The position numbers were made by a program, and so were the translations under genes. The notes under the pieces are model-generated. The model worked only from the letters and a program-made list of their open reading frames with translations. It had not been told where the DNA came from and made no database searches. From Zygnema circumcarinatum (taxonomy: Eukaryota > Streptophyta > Zygnematophyceae > Zygnematales > Zygnemataceae): 64,000 bases of DNA. Location: NCBI GenBank assembly GCA_037447605.1, contig CM074812.1:311337-375336 (forward strand), read 5' to 3'. Below, piece after piece: positions 30,758 through 43,433 of the stretch (positions are counted from its first letter, which is position 1; the number at the start of each line of letters is the position of its first letter).

Positions 30758-31481
30758 ATGAGTTTTCATCTCTCCACATGTATCCAAATTTTCCGGCATT
30801 CTCTCAGTAAGGGCTCATCCGTGGTCCACGTGGCAGCCGGAGGCGTGCGGAGGCGGCGGATTTCGCACGTGCGGGAGGCTAAGGAGGAGGAGGAGCTCAA
30901 TGTGATGAAGGCGGCGGAGCTTCTTCTCGGGCCCTCAAAGCAGCCCGACCGTCTCGGGTGAGAGAAAAAAAAAATGCATTTTTTCTCAAAAAAAAACGGG
31001 TTGAAGTCTAATGCTGGTCTTTACGTTTTAGGGTTTGAGGAGAATTAGCGTTTGAGGTGAATTAGGGTTTGAGGAGAATTAGGGATTAACGGAAATTAGG
31101 GTTGAACCGGCTGTTCAGGTTGGACTTCCACATATGGCAGGCGTTCGTGGCCTGCATGCCGCCTCTGGGTTCGTTCTTTTGAGGCCTTTCGACCGACCAG
31201 CTGAAAATTGAAAGATACATTCAAAGGGAGAAAAATGTTATGAAGTGAGGAAGTCATTTTCTTGGTTTTCCATGCATGCATGAATGGAGGGGAGGGAGAG
31301 GCGAAGAGTTCGATTTCAAGTATTGCACATGTTCTCTCCCTCTCCCTCTCCCTCTCTCTCCCCCGCGCCCCCCCCGCCCCTTGCCTCCCGCCCTCTCCAG
31401 CAATCTCGCCCTCTCTTTCCGCCCTTCTCTCTACTCTCTTCCCTCTGCTCACTCTCCTGTCTCCTCTCCATTCCCCCCTCC

Positions 31482-31523
<42 letters not shown>

Positions 31524-32791
31524 AAGGTATGACATATCTGTTTGTGTGTTTGCGTACTGAATGCGTATCATTCTGGATTTCAAATCTTTTAACTTTTGTG
31601 TCCCCTTTTTTTGCAGCGGTCTACCTGCTGGCAATGTATGCTCGTTCAGACATGCGGCGCATGGAAGAGGTAAGGCCTTTAATTATTTACTTTCGTTTGT
31701 TGGAGATGTGAGCGCAAATGGATGAAATTATAAAATTTAATGTCACCAGCATTGAGACTGACTTTTAGCGTTGTTTCCGTATTTTTTCTCAGGAAATGAG
31801 GGTGTCTGAAGCGGCGGAGTTGCAGAAGAAGATCGAAAGTTTGGAGAGGAAAGAGTTGGGAGAGGTGAGAGAGAAGAAGAGAGAGAGAGAGTGGTGGAGG
31901 TGGTGGGAGAGGGGAGAGGGAGAGGCATTGAAGATGAGTGAGAAGGGAGGTTTTGGGAAAGGGTTAGAAGAGAACAATGTTAAGATTAAAGCAGAAACCA
32001 ATTCGGGCAGCATAGAAAGTAAAGTAATGGAGGAAATTAATGTGCTGAAGTTACGGCTGGAGGAGTTGGAGAGAGAGGTGAAAGGGCGAGGAGAGAGGAC
32101 AGGGGAAGGTAGAGGAGGGGAAGAGAGGGGCAGAGGAGTGGGGGAAGGAGAGAGTGGAAGAAGAGAGGGGGATGGAATGAGAGGGATAGGAGATGGCAAT
32201 GGGGTGAAGGAAGGAGAGAGAGGGGGAGGAGATGGGAGAGGAGGTGGGGAAGGAGAGGCGAGGGTGGGGCAAGGGGGGGAGGGCAGAGAAGCAGGAAAGG
32301 AGGAGGCGAAGAGAGGAGATTGTGAGGGGAACATGAAGAAAGAAAAGGGAGAGATTGTGTTAAAGGGAGAGAGAAGGGAGGCTGTAGGGGAGGGAGAGAC
32401 GAGGGAAGGAGGAAGAGAGGAAGGTCAGAAGGAAAGACAGAGTGGTGGGAGAGGCGGGGCGGAGAGAGATAGTGCAAAAGCAGAAGGCGAAAGTGAAGCG
32501 ACAGCAGTTAAGCCTGGGAGAGAGAGAGACCCAATAGGGGAGAAAATAGTTCCTAATGGAGGGCCAAAGGTCAAAATATTTTCAACCGTAGAAAATCTAG
32601 AAGCTTCAGAAAGTACAGAAACGAAGGAGAGAGCAGCCACGGAGGAAAGTGGGACTTCATTGGAGGCACAGAAGGAGGGCAGGGAGCAGAGTATGGGAGA
32701 GAAGAGAGAGAGAGGGAGAGAGAGGGGGAGTTGGAGAGACATCGGGAGGATTTTGGGTTTCAGCAGTGGAAGTAGGCAGGCAGAAGAATAG
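30758..32791 (+). CDS. Probable organelle-targeted membrane-anchored coiled-coil protein, function unknown
   Basis: Not a family I recognise. Exons 30758-30957, 31119-31168, 31617-31669 and 31793-32791 close exactly in phase to 433 residues. The N-terminus is Ser/Arg/Val-rich with few acidic residues (MSFHLSTCIQIFRHSLSK), like a transit peptide. Next come a KEEEELNVMKAAELLLGPSKQ segment and a short hydrophobic stretch assembled from two tiny exons (WQAFVACMPPLAVYLLAMYA) that can span a membrane. Then comes a coiled coil from RSDMRRMEEEMRVSEAAELQKK to about residue 210, and a very Glu/Gly/Arg-rich tail. The 50-bp second exon uses a weak donor (GTTCGT). The phase match across it is the main support. 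Targeting is inferred from composition only. Confidence 0.6.
31330..31522 (+). repeat. CT-rich intron repeat
   Basis: CCCTCT and CT runs fill the centre of the intron before the exon at 31617. Confidence 0.85.
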
Positions 32792-33145
32792 GGTGAAAGA
32801 GCAAAATTCTTCCCCCCCCCGCCTTACTTCTTAAGTACAGTTTTGTTTGCATATGTATTGCATCGCCTGATTCAGGCTTTGGGCAAAAAGAACACATGAC
32901 TTCTTCGCATGCTCCGTGTGAGCTCGTTCTGTTTACAATTTTTAGGGTTCCAATTTTTTAGGTTCGTTTGGGAACAGGGCTTGAAATTCTCTGTCAGAAC
33001 AGGGCCATGCAGAAACTGCCTTTCCATGCACATACAGACTCAGTTCAAACAAATCGGACACCGATATTACATTCCATGCAAATGTATCTTTACAGAGCTG
33101 ATTGCCTGCTTAGTCACCTGCACTACATGCATCTACCCCCCCCCC

Positions 33146-33178
<33 letters not shown>

Positions 33179-33853
33179 GATCTCTCTCCCTATCTATGAA
33201 CGGCGGTACAGTGAAACTCAATGACTTATTGATTCGACCCTCAGAATCACCAATCCTGCCATGAATGCCTACACGGTTCTTCCTACACATCACATCACAT
33301 CACGCGAAGGCGACATCATGTGATGTCGCCGGCGCATGCAATCTATGTACATATGATGATGCAGCTCCTGAATTATGTACAAACAGACATTAGAACCAAA
33401 ATGCACCAAGTCCTGACCTACCGCTTTTCTCACCTCCGACCAAAACTGAGCATCTCCTTCTCCTTCTCCTTCCTCCTCTCATGGCTGTTCGAGAAAAAAC
33501 ACGAAATTCCGAACCCTAAAATCTGAATCCTAAAGCCTAAATCCTACACCTGACACTCAAAATTCAAACCCCGAGTGCCCCCAATGAAGTAGAGTTCGGT
33601 ATCTCTCCTTCGACTTCTTCCCAAAAAATGAGAGACGACTGTACACAATGCTCTCAATCCCCTGCCCCTCCCTCTCCCTCTCCCTCTCCCTCTCCCTCTC
33701 CCTCTCCCTCTCCCGCTCCTTCCCACATTACGACCTCGAAAATGTGAGTACTTTTTTCAGTTTAGCATTTGCACCAGACCCTCCAAAACTTCAATATCCT
33801 TTCTCCCCAACCCACTTCGTGTTCGCAATATGCGAAACTCACGAAGTTTTCTT
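32792..33853. other. Convergent spacer, no gene seen
   Basis: Lies between the coiled-coil gene and the lipase stop codon. Includes CT runs at 33145-33190 and 33655-33715 and a CATCACATCACATCACGCG cluster near 33287. It should contain both 3' ends. Confidence 0.55.
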
Positions 33854-34747
33854 TCAGATCATCGAAACCAAATCAGAGGATGACCCACTCCCAAAAAGTG
33901 AAGCAGTGGTAGCCAAAGCGAGCAACCCCATCTGAACATGCTGCGAAGCAATCAGACTGCGACCCCTCGCCCCTCTCCCTTCACAGTTAGGCACAGCCAA
34001 CGAGAAGATCCCTGTCCCAGTTTCCGTAACTCCGTTCGACGAACCGGCTGCCGACACCTGGCAGGCTCGGCTTCTCCCAATCCGAGTATGTCCTCTAAAA
34101 CGAGCCGCCACCGGCCCTCCCTTTACCCCCATAGGCTCTCCCCATGGCAGGACAGCTGTCGCTTTCCCATTGGCCGGTGCCACCTCAGCACCAACCAGAG
34201 GCCACCACATCTGCCTCCTCTGCTCCCTTTGAAGCTTTCGAAGTCTCCGCGTTTCCCGGCGGACGATTCCATTAAGGGCCAAAGTGTAATTTCGAGGGTC
34301 GTGATCTCTCGAGATCGAGCCATCTGAGCCGTAGGATCCGGGATCTGCGAGAATCTCGAGGGGGTGGGGGTTGTTCAAGATTGCACGCTGAGCTGCACGA
34401 ACCTCGACGTGACACGTGGCACGCTCTGAGGGGAGAACTGCATCGTTCTGCTTAGGGTGCCGGATTCGGTACAGTCCGGTGCCACGTGGCAGCAGGGCAT
34501 GCTTCGGAGCCTGCCGCTCTTCTGGCTGTAGAACTACCATGGTGCCCATGGGAGCGTACATCAATCTCTGCAAATAAACAAATAAACAAATAAACAAGTC
34601 AATAATTAGAACCCAAAAGAAAAAAAAAAAAAAAAAAAAAAGAAGACTAAGAGATGCGACTAATGGCAAATTTAAAGGAGCTTTCAAACCCTGGAAGAAC
34701 TGGGCTGCTTCAAAAGCCTCTAAGAGACTGGAATTGGAGCCCCCCTC

Positions 34748-34781
<34 letters not shown>

Positions 34782-37700
34782 CTCTCACTCTCACTCTCAC
34801 TCTCTCTCTCTTCTCTCTACTCTCTCTCTCCCCCCTTCAACCCTAGAAACTGGGCCTTTTTTGTGTACCTGATGAAGAAGGCAATGATGGTCTCTGAATG
34901 ATGTGCTCATCCTCCTTAAAACCTCCGCAACATGGTCCGGATAGTCGCATGCAAAAGCCCTCGGAACGAGGTCTCTATGCATCATCACATTCTTCACATA
35001 AGCATGATGGAGCCCGAGAGAGAGGAGAAGATGGTCTCCTCCACACATGATAGATGGTGACCCAAATGTGTATACGGGTTGGAGACATTTTCTAGGGACT
35101 GCCCCTCTAACATGCATCATCAGGTTAAGGAGGGTGGCAAGACTCCCTCCTAGAGAGTGGCCTGTTAGGAAGATTTTGGCCTTGTCTTCTCCGTGTTCTT
35201 CTATGAAGGAGATGATTTGTGGGAGGAGGGTGTTATAGAGAGCTTGAGCTGCTTCATACATTCCGCGATGGACCATTACTCCCAAAGAGGGGTCGTCGAA
35301 TACGACAGGATCGAAGGAGATGTTTGTCTGCCAACTGGCAAGGGAGTCTGAACCCTGTTTCAAAGAAAAAGAAGGAAAAGGAGTTTAGTAAAAGCAGAGG
35401 GAAGGAAGGAGGAAAGCGAGGAAGGGAGGGAGGGTCGAAAGGGAGGAAGGAAGGAAGAAAGGAAGGACGGGAGGGAGGGAAGGTAACGAGGGAGGAAGGA
35501 AGGACGAAAGGAAGGAACGGAGGCAGGGTTGGGAGGGAGGAAGGGAGAGAGGGAAAAGGGAGGGAGGGTAGGTAGAGAGGAAGGAACGAAGGAAGTATGG
35601 AAGGGAGGGAGAGAAGAAAGTCTGAGTTAGTTTTCTACACACCTGAATGACGAGATATCGAGAAGTTGTATCCAACTTATCGCAGCAAAACCACTCGCAA
35701 GGACAAGACAAAGGAGAGGCAGGCCCCTTCTTCTTGCTGCTCTCAATGGCTCCTCCAACCATGGCTGCTGTGGCAACAACAGCCATCTCTTCTGTCTCTC
35801 CCACTGGGCTTCTCCTCTCCCCTCCCACTCCTCCCTTCTTCTCCTCCTCATCCTCTCTCGCCCTCATGATCTCCTGTACCTCTCTCTCTGCTTCCTCACT
35901 CAACTCTATAGAATCAACCACATCCGACGACACATTCTCACTTCCAGGCTCCCGTTCCCTCACTACCTTCTCTTCTCCTTCCCCTGCAATTCTTTCTATG
36001 TCTGCCGAAGTAGCTTCTCCTTCCTTATCCTCCTCTACTGAAACCTTCTCACCACCCATATCCTCAACCTTCTCCTCTGCCATTGCTCCTATTCCCCCCT
36101 CCCCTCCTTCAAGTGGGGCAATTCCAGCTTGAAGGAGGCCTGCTACCTCACCACTTGTCTTTCCATCACCCCCATCTTCTTCTCTCCTCTTTTCTCTCTC
36201 CTTATCCTTCTCACTTGACCCTCCCTTTGGTAGCAAAGCCATGGATTGGGACTGCAGGTATGAAGCTGCAGCGGCTGCAAGGGAGTATGCAGTAGCGGGA
36301 GAGAGACCTTCACCTCTCTCTTTCTCTACCTCTCCCATCTCCTCATCACCCTCTCCTCCATTGCAGCCCGAGTCCCCTTCTTTCCCCGCCTTCTTTCCCG
36401 CCAGTTCGAGCTTCATTTTCTCCTTCGCCGCCTGCTCCGCCTTCACAGCGAGAGAGCTTGTGACATATTTGAAGCGATACTTCCGGTACAAATCTGCAGG
36501 CTGTTTCAAAGAAAAACCAAAAATAAATAAAATGGGAAAAGAAAAGAAAAGAAAAACCGAAAGAAAAAAGTAAGGACAAGTATCATTAACTCTTCTCTCA
36601 CTGTAATGTTCTCTCCCTCCCCTCTCCCAATTCTTTCGTTCGTTCCCTCAACCAACCCCCTCTCTCTCGTTCCCTCTCTGAGCATAGTCATCTTGATCAC
36701 ATCTCCCTCTTTCCCTCTTCTCACTCCCTTCATCTGCACAGACAACTTAATTTTCCCTCTTCCTCCCGCTCTCTCACTCTCTCTACCTGCAGAGACAGCT
36801 TCATAATCATTTTTTCCTCACTTTCTCTCATTCCCTTGATCTGCAAAGACATATTGATCCCCTCCGCCCACCACCTTCGCCCCCTCCCATTCTTCCATAT
36901 ACCCCTGACATGCTCCCTTTCTCTCCTTCACCTCCACAATAACCCAGCCTCTTCCAGAAAACAAATTGTCTCAAACCTCAATCCAAAAGAGATATGTATA
37001 TATATATATATAGAACGAGAGAGAGAGAGCGAGAGAGAAAGAGTGTGGAAAGGGAGAAAGACAGAGGGCGAGCAAGAGAGAGAAGAGGGGGAAAGGGGAA
37101 GGGGAGAGAGTGAGAGGTCGCGCGAGGGAGAGAGAGAGAACTCACGTTGATCTGCGGAATTGTGTATGCCATATCACATAGGACAGACATGACCGTCATA
37201 GTCCGAAGCTCCACAGGATCCACCTCCTCCAAAAATCTGCTCATGCTCTCCTCCGTGTGGACCTCCTTCACCCTCTCCGCCTCTCTCACCAAGGGATTCC
37301 TCAGCCCCCTCTCTCCTACTCCCTCTCGCACTTTCTCTACCTCTCCCTCTCCATCCTCACACACCTGGCAGGCCCCACACTCCCCACACCGGCTGGATCC
37401 TCTCACTGCCTTCAAATTCTCAATCGCCTTCATTGCATTGCTGCTTTCATCGCCAGAATCTTTCTCCTCCCCCCTCTCTCCCTCCCTCTCTCCCACTACC
37501 CTCTCCTTCTGCTGCTGCTCCTGCCTCCAGTGGGAGAGAGTAGCCATAGCCCAGACACTCGTTTTCAAAGGCTTCTTCCCCGAGTCCCCCATAGCTGGAT
37601 CCGTATACTTCCTGTCTGTGTTTTCATCAGGCTTTTTCTCCATCTGCTTGACGGCAGCCGCCCTAATGTGAGCCCTAAGGCCCCTCCAGAGAGAATGAAA

Positions 37701-38423
37701 TCCAAGCATGTAGGGGCTCCATCCGCGCCCCTCCCTCTCCCTCTGCTCCTCCTCCTTTCCGTATTGATCAGCACTCACAACAATAGCCAGCTGCTCCTTC
37801 CTCTCCGCCATGTCCTCCTCCCCTCTCTCTCTCCCTCCTCCCTCACTCTCTCTATTCCAATCCTCGCCCACTTCCTCAAACTCCTCCTCCTCCTCCTCCT
37901 CCCCAGCAAGCCCATCTCCTCCTCTTCCATGCTCATCCACCCCCCCCTCCGTTCCAAATTCCGTAAAACGCTCATTCTGCATGGAACAACCCTGCTCGCT
38001 CCCATCCCTTTCAGGCGTCAAAACCAAGCAGTTTTCCGTCAAATTGCTTCCAGATTTCGCCCTTTCTTGACGCGGATCCGCCGCCTCTCTGAACCATAGA
38101 AACTGAAGCGGTAAGGGAAACGGCGACTTTGGCGGAATCGGCAACGGAGACAACATGGAACCTGCTCTCTGCCCTTCAGATTGTGAGGGAGGGGAGGAGG
38201 CAGAGAGGTCCTTCAATCCTGACTTGAATTGCCCCTGTTCACACCTCTCCAGGGGTGCCAGCTGTCCCGGCAGATCCACGCTGCTGCTGCCATTACCGGT
38301 GCTTCTGCTGCTGCTGCTTCCGCCACTGCTGCCACGTGTCACTACTAGGAAACCCCTCGAAGTTAGGGTTTGGTGAAAAGCCGCCGACGAATGAACCGCC
38401 AACATGGCTACCTCACCTACCAC
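33854..38423 (-). CDS. Plastid lipase, PLIP type (class 3 lipase)
   Basis: PLIP enzymes release acyl groups from plastid membrane glycerolipids. Exons (minus) 38423-37146, 36500-35643, 35354-34869 and 34567-33854 join in phase to about 1111 residues. The first exon holds a likely transit region, long acidic low-complexity insertions, then CGECGACQVC and a conserved helix ending MAYTIPQIN. The second gives PADLYRKYRFKYVTSSLA. The lipase core is in the third: SDSLASWQTN, VHRGMYEAAQALY, the nucleophile elbow GHSLGG, FGSP..CGGD and MHRDLVPRAF (catalytic Asp). The last exon has PMGTMVVLQPEE, PKHALLP (likely catalytic His by spacing), PHPLEIL and RDHDPRNY. It is longer than the plant PLIPs I know because of acidic inserts. 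A GCCACGTGTC word lies in exon 1, and related words lie in exon 4. Confidence 0.92.
34750..34848 (+). repeat. (CT)n in lipase intron 3
   Basis: CT and CACTCT repeats on the plus strand, which is purine on the sense strand. This is an exception to the usual orientation in this window. Confidence 0.85.
35390..35620 (+). repeat. GGAAGG/GGGA purine repeat in lipase intron 2
   Basis: An imperfect GGAAGGAAGGAGGGA array fills the intron between 35355 and 35642. It is pyrimidine-rich on the sense strand. Confidence 0.85.
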
Positions 38424-41168
38424 CCCCTTTCCCTCCCTCCCTCCCTCTTTCTCTCTCTCTCTCCCCCCTCTCTCTCTCTCTGTCTCTCTCCCTCCCTCTC
38501 TCCCTCTCCCTCTCCCTCTCCCTCTCCCTCTCCCTCTCTCCCTATCCAGCCTGCCTCGTCTCCCCTTCGGCCCTTACCACAACCTGACGGCCCACCGCTC
38601 TTCAAGAGGGCAAAAACCCCCTATCTTAAGAAAACTAAGGGGGGGGAGCGCCCTTCGTCACCCAGCGGCCCATGTCTTCCCCGACACGTACGTCGCGCGT
38701 GCGAGTACGCTCGCCCTCCGCCACGCCACGCTCTGATTGGCCGAGAGCCACACACCGTCCGCGGCGGCCCATGTGTTTCAGAAATCGCACTCTAAAAAAT
38801 ACAGAGAGGAAAATTTCGAATTTTCCTGACTTGTGGTCGAAAGTGATCTCCACCGTCCGTTCGGTTCGTATTTCAATCTGAGCCGTCCTTTTTCGGCCAA
38901 AGGGGCGGAAAATTGGGAAATGACGTGGCGCAATATAAGGCGCAAAGTGAGTCTGACGTGGTGGCAGGTTCAGGCTGCTTGAGCACCAGCCACGTCGACG
39001 ACCAATGGGAGAGCGGCGTCACAAGTGCGGGGCCGCTAGCTGACAAGACTTGGGTGCTCTAGAAGCTGGCAGGCGGCTCTCCACCGACAAAAAAGATTGA
39101 CCAAAATCCGGAGCCGCGTCTGGTTGGGGGCTTTTCACGTCAGGGTCTTGACTGCGTTGACGACACGTGGAGCTTGGAATCGGTTTAAAGCGCCGAGCAG
39201 CCGCCACCTCAGGGACAGTCCAGCCAGGTCAAGATTTTGGGGCTCCAACAGGGCGCCACGTCACCGCAAGTCATCGCTTACGTGGCACGGGCACTTTTCC
39301 GCGTCCAAATTCCGTACGGAATACCCGTCGGCACTCGGCGGCGCATTTTTGGCCCTTGGAACGGTCGAAATTTGGAGGATAATACGACAGCCCAACGTGT
39401 ACGAACGTACGAATATAACACGGGGACCAATGACATATAACCAGGTGTCACCTACCGACGCCGGTAGATTTTTCGTACAGTGAACCTTCCGCCGGAAATT
39501 TTATTTTCTGCATTTTGGATACGGTAACGGACAGGCAAAATTTCGTCTACGTACTGAATAAACTAACAAAAGTTGTGGGGATGGAAACATGTTTCATTAG
39601 TACTCATGAGTACAATGTTGCTTGTTGTTCTTGTTTAAAACTCCCTCAAAATTCTAACTACAGTAACGCTTAATTTGAACTATTAGCAAGCATTGTCCAA
39701 CCGCACTACATGTGTACTCGACACGTGGCGAGACACAGATGCTCGAGTCTTGCTGGCAATGGAGAAAAGGGCCCATCAGAAAGGCGTGTGTCTCTCGTTA
39801 AAGTTAAATAGACTAAAGTCACGCCGACCCCTTCAACGGTCACTTTCAGCGTCAAGCTCTCAGCGCCGTCGATTTTGTCACATCAGCAATATCGGACGGC
39901 GCACGTTGCACTTCATGTCACGGTCAAACCAATGATATTATGGCACATGGCAGCTTTCTGGAAAGGCAATAATGACACCATGCCACGTGGCATCTCTTTG
40001 GCCACGTGACTTGCAGGGCGGTGCAGTCCCGTTGAAACCCGTCTTTGCCGTTCTATGCCAAATCGGAAAACCAGTTCCACTAGAACTGCCGCATAGAGCG
40101 AAAATTGCTAACTGAACTGAACTGAACTGGACTTTGAACATTTACTTATACCGTTCGACACACAAGCTCATGGAACACAGTTAGGGTTTGTGGAGGTGCT
40201 CTCGGGCGGCCTTCCTCCCCCACCACTCATCACAGGCTCTCATTTGCCTTCAATTTTTACGTGTACAAGGAGGGAGGCTTGCTCCTGAAGGGATTCAGCA
40301 TATCAAGTATGTGTTCTCTGCATCGCATATATTTTCTGAAATGAGAGGGCTTACTTTTCAGTCTGTCCCTGCATCAAGGACTTCAGGGCAGCAATGCCCA
40401 TGCATGCATGTATCCAGGCATGCATGTGCTTGTGCTTCCGCAGAGCATGTTTGTGCACAGGCATGCATGTATGGATGTGCACATGTATACATGCGTTCAT
40501 GCATGAGTTTAGAAAGCTGGCAGGGGGCATCAGACATGGCCATGTACATGTATCCATGATGCCATGCAATTCATCATGCGCATGCTTCTGCACAGCCATA
40601 AGCAGTTCTGGCGGCAACATGCAAATGTGGATCGGAGAGAAAGGGAAAGAGAGATGCAGATCGGATCCAAAACAAAAAAAAAAATCTATCGCATGGCTGC
40701 GTCAGGGCTCTGTCTTTTTGCTTTTGTCTCTATGGGGCTTCTCCAACCTGCCTTTTCATCTCCCCTCCTCAGAGGATCCTCTTTTGATCCCTCTCCTCTC
40801 CCTCTCCCTCTCCTTCTCCCTCTCCCTCTCTCTCCCTCTCCCTCTCCCTCTCCCTCTCCTTCTCCCTCTCCCTCTCCTTCTCCCTCTCCCTCTCCTCTCC
40901 CTCTCCCTCTCCCTCTCCCTCTCCCTCTCCCTCTCCCTCTCCCTCTCCCTCTCCCTCTCCCTCTCCCACTCCCTTTCCCTCAGTCAGATGTACCATTTAA
41001 TGGGGAAAACTCTAACCCTAGTGGTTGCTTTTACCCGACAATGTGACAGGCTGTTTTTCGATACTCTCCATTGAACTTGTCCTTACAAAAATGTTAATTT
41101 TTCATTTCAAATGTAAAGGCGCCTTTACTTAGTTAGGCCTTGAACTGTTGCGATTTCTTAAAGAAGTA
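38424..41168. promoter_or_regulatory. Spacer with lipase promoter, G-box words and simple repeats
   Basis: CACGTGG cores lie at about 39166, 39721, 39983 and 40003, mixed with TGACGTGG and CCACGTC variants between 38925 and 39300 that could bind bZIP factors. GCATGCATG-rich sequence fills 40385-40600. A CCCTCT array lies at 40790-40980. An open stretch at 39097-39483 shows no domain and I do not call it a gene. The lipase promoter presumably lies just above 38423. Confidence 0.5.
40790..40982 (+). repeat. (CCCTCT)n simple repeat
   Basis: Nearly 190 bp of a six-base pyrimidine unit with a few interruptions, 190 bp before the coiled-coil RGG gene. Confidence 0.95.
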
Positions 41169-43433
41169 ATGGCGAGAGCCCCTCTCGATCCTTCGAAGCT
41201 TGTTCCGGAGACTATCGATGGCATTCCGGGCGACATTCCCGTTATAACATACACAGAGAAGGTGATATCTTCTGTGCCTCACTTGAACCTCACTCCGAAG
41301 GTCATAAACTGTGTTTAGTTTCGTATTAAACAAACTGAATTGGTTCATGTGATTCTCATTGTTTGAACATTTCTGCGCTTTTTGGGGTTTAAAGGATTTC
41401 TCGATAAGATTAGCTTATAATTCGAGATGGTCGTCGGCAAGAATGTGGTGAAAACCAAACAGTTGACTTTTTGAATTTAAATTTAGTATCTCGCGAGTGG
41501 ATCAACTAGCATACGATTATTCATAAAATTCTTTTGGCATTGACGATAGTATAACGTGATGGGCGGCCTCTCCTCGAAACCCTAAAATTCTAATTACTGA
41601 ATCTCTCGTATCTCCTGTGTTGCGAATTTGGAGTTTATGAACAGGTCTTGGAAGCTAAGGAGAAGGTTCTGCGAAAGTGAGTTCGAACCCATTTTCTTTA
41701 CTAAAGGAAAGCAAATTGATTTATCCTTTATCATGAATGCCTTCCCCCCCCCTTCCCTCCCTCTCCCTCCTCTTCTCCTATTCTCGCCTCCCCTCACCCT
41801 CCCCACCCCTCCCTCGCAGGCTCAACTTAGACCTAAAGCAAATTCTTCAATCTTTCCAATCCGCAGGTACATAGAAGAAAACTATGCCAAACTTCAAAGT
41901 GTGGAGAAGGAGTTGGCTGCTCTCACCTTGGAAGTGAAGCTCACGTCGGGCTCGAAAAAGGCAGGTAAGGTCCACAGAATATTTTTAAAGTGTTTTTGAT
42001 TTTTTAGTGAGCCCCTGATCCCTTCAAAGCGGGCTTTTGGTATTACAACCTCTTGACACTTTTCTATCTGTTAATAACCTAAAGAAATTTCAACCTCCTT
42101 TTCTGTAATTTAAAGGGTTCCGGCATTGCCAAAGGGAGTCTTGCCTTTTAAGTCCTTCAAATTTCTGCATGTCTTGACTTATTCTGCAGCTTTGGAGCAT
42201 TTACGACGCAAAATCGAGCAATCTTCAGAAAAGATTAAGGCGGCGAGGTCAAAGGAAGAAGCTGCTAAGAAGGTATCTCCTTCGGAACATCACTTCTAAC
42301 AGCTACTTTCAATCTATTTTCTTTTTAATTTTATTTCCCTCCTTTCTTTCTTTCTTTGTTGTTTGATTTGATTGTTTTTAAACTCATTTCCATGGAGCTG
42401 CAGGCGTGGGAGGGGGCAGCGAAGGCAGTGGCGGATGAAGAGGTGGTGAAGGCGAGTCTCTGCTCGGACCTGAAGACAATGGTGAGCTCAAACAGCTCCT
42501 CTTTCTGCTCCTTAATGTGAGGCCTATGGGCTATGGGGATGTATGCAGACATCCATGCATGCATACATACATACATGCACGCATGCATGCATGGATGGAG
42601 GTATGCATGTTCGTACTACATGTATGCATCTATCCATCTTTGCATGTTGGTAATGCATGTTTTCATGTGTATGCATGTATGCATGTATGGCAGGTAATGG
42701 ATAGTATGTATGTATGTATGCATGTATGGGTAATTTCCTTCTCTATTCATCGGTATATTTTTCATTGATTTCATTCTTTTTCGTATGGAGGTGTAAGGGG
42801 GGCATTAACGGCAGGTGGTGCACACATGGAACTGTGGCTGATGATGGGTTTGGCGGCTTTCTAACAGGTGCAAGAAAGCGCCATGCAACAATATCAGAGA
42901 TTGGAGGAGCTCACTCGGAAATTGGACGCGCTGAACCCTGATCTCGCCGGGGGGGTGTACGAGGTTTTGGAGGGATTAAGGGCCAAGATTGCGCCACATG
43001 GCCTGCCCGTATTGGTCCGGCTCGTCTCCCTCTCTCTCCCTCTCTCTCTCTCCCATATCAGATCCTCATGTGCTTTTGTTTTTGCTTTCTCTTTTTTAGT
43101 TTTTTGAAATGTGTTTTTTTCTTTTACTTAATGCAGGCTGATGCAAATCCCGGGCAGACCCAATCCGCCAATGAGCAGGCTCAGCCGGAAGCTGTCAGCC
43201 AAGAAGGTGCAAAGGAGGGTAATCCGGGCAGTGAGAGTCAAAACATTTCAGCAGCTGCCCAGCCTGAGGGGCAGGTTTCTGAGAAAAAACCGGCGGCTGC
43301 TCACGTTCCGCTTAAGGGGAGGGGGAGAGGGCGCGGGCGGGGAAGAGGGGGCGGCTCTTTGGTCCTTAAACCTGGAAACCCAGGAAGCCAATGGACGGGA
43401 GCTGGGTTCAATGTTGACGATGTGGCAGAATAG
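41169..43433 (+). CDS. Coiled-coil protein with RGG-like tail, function unknown
   Basis: Exons 41169-41261, 41645-41676, 41867-41964, 42190-42272, 42404-42481, 42868-43008 and 43137-43433 close exactly in phase to 273 residues. It starts MARAPLDPSKLVPETIDGIP. It continues as one long heptad-like helix from VLEAKEKVLRKYIEENYAK through LEHLRRKIEQSSEKIKAA to YQRLEELTRKLDALNP. It ends in a Gln/Ala/Glu-rich linker, a [13 protein letters not shown] stretch and the terminal GAGFNVDDVAE. RGG-type tails often bind RNA. The rest looks like a structural or adaptor protein. It looks conserved (clean splicing, balanced codons), but I cannot assign a family. The exon 6 donor could instead lie 15 bases later. 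Confidence 0.75.
42540..42730 (+). repeat. ATGC-rich repeat in an intron
   Basis: Dense CATGCATG, CATACATA and GTATGTAT motifs fill the intron before the exon at 42868. The same style recurs at 40385-40600. Confidence 0.8.

Noticed and set aside
31020-31105. TTAGGGTTTGAGG repeats considered as interstitial telomere sequence
   Set aside because: Units are not tandem TTTAGGG. They are loose repeats of an AT-rich intron, as are the scattered CCCTAAA words elsewhere.
39097-39483. A 128-codon plus-strand frame upstream of the RGG coiled-coil gene
   Set aside because: No recognisable domain, no splice partners, and it sits in promoter-like sequence.
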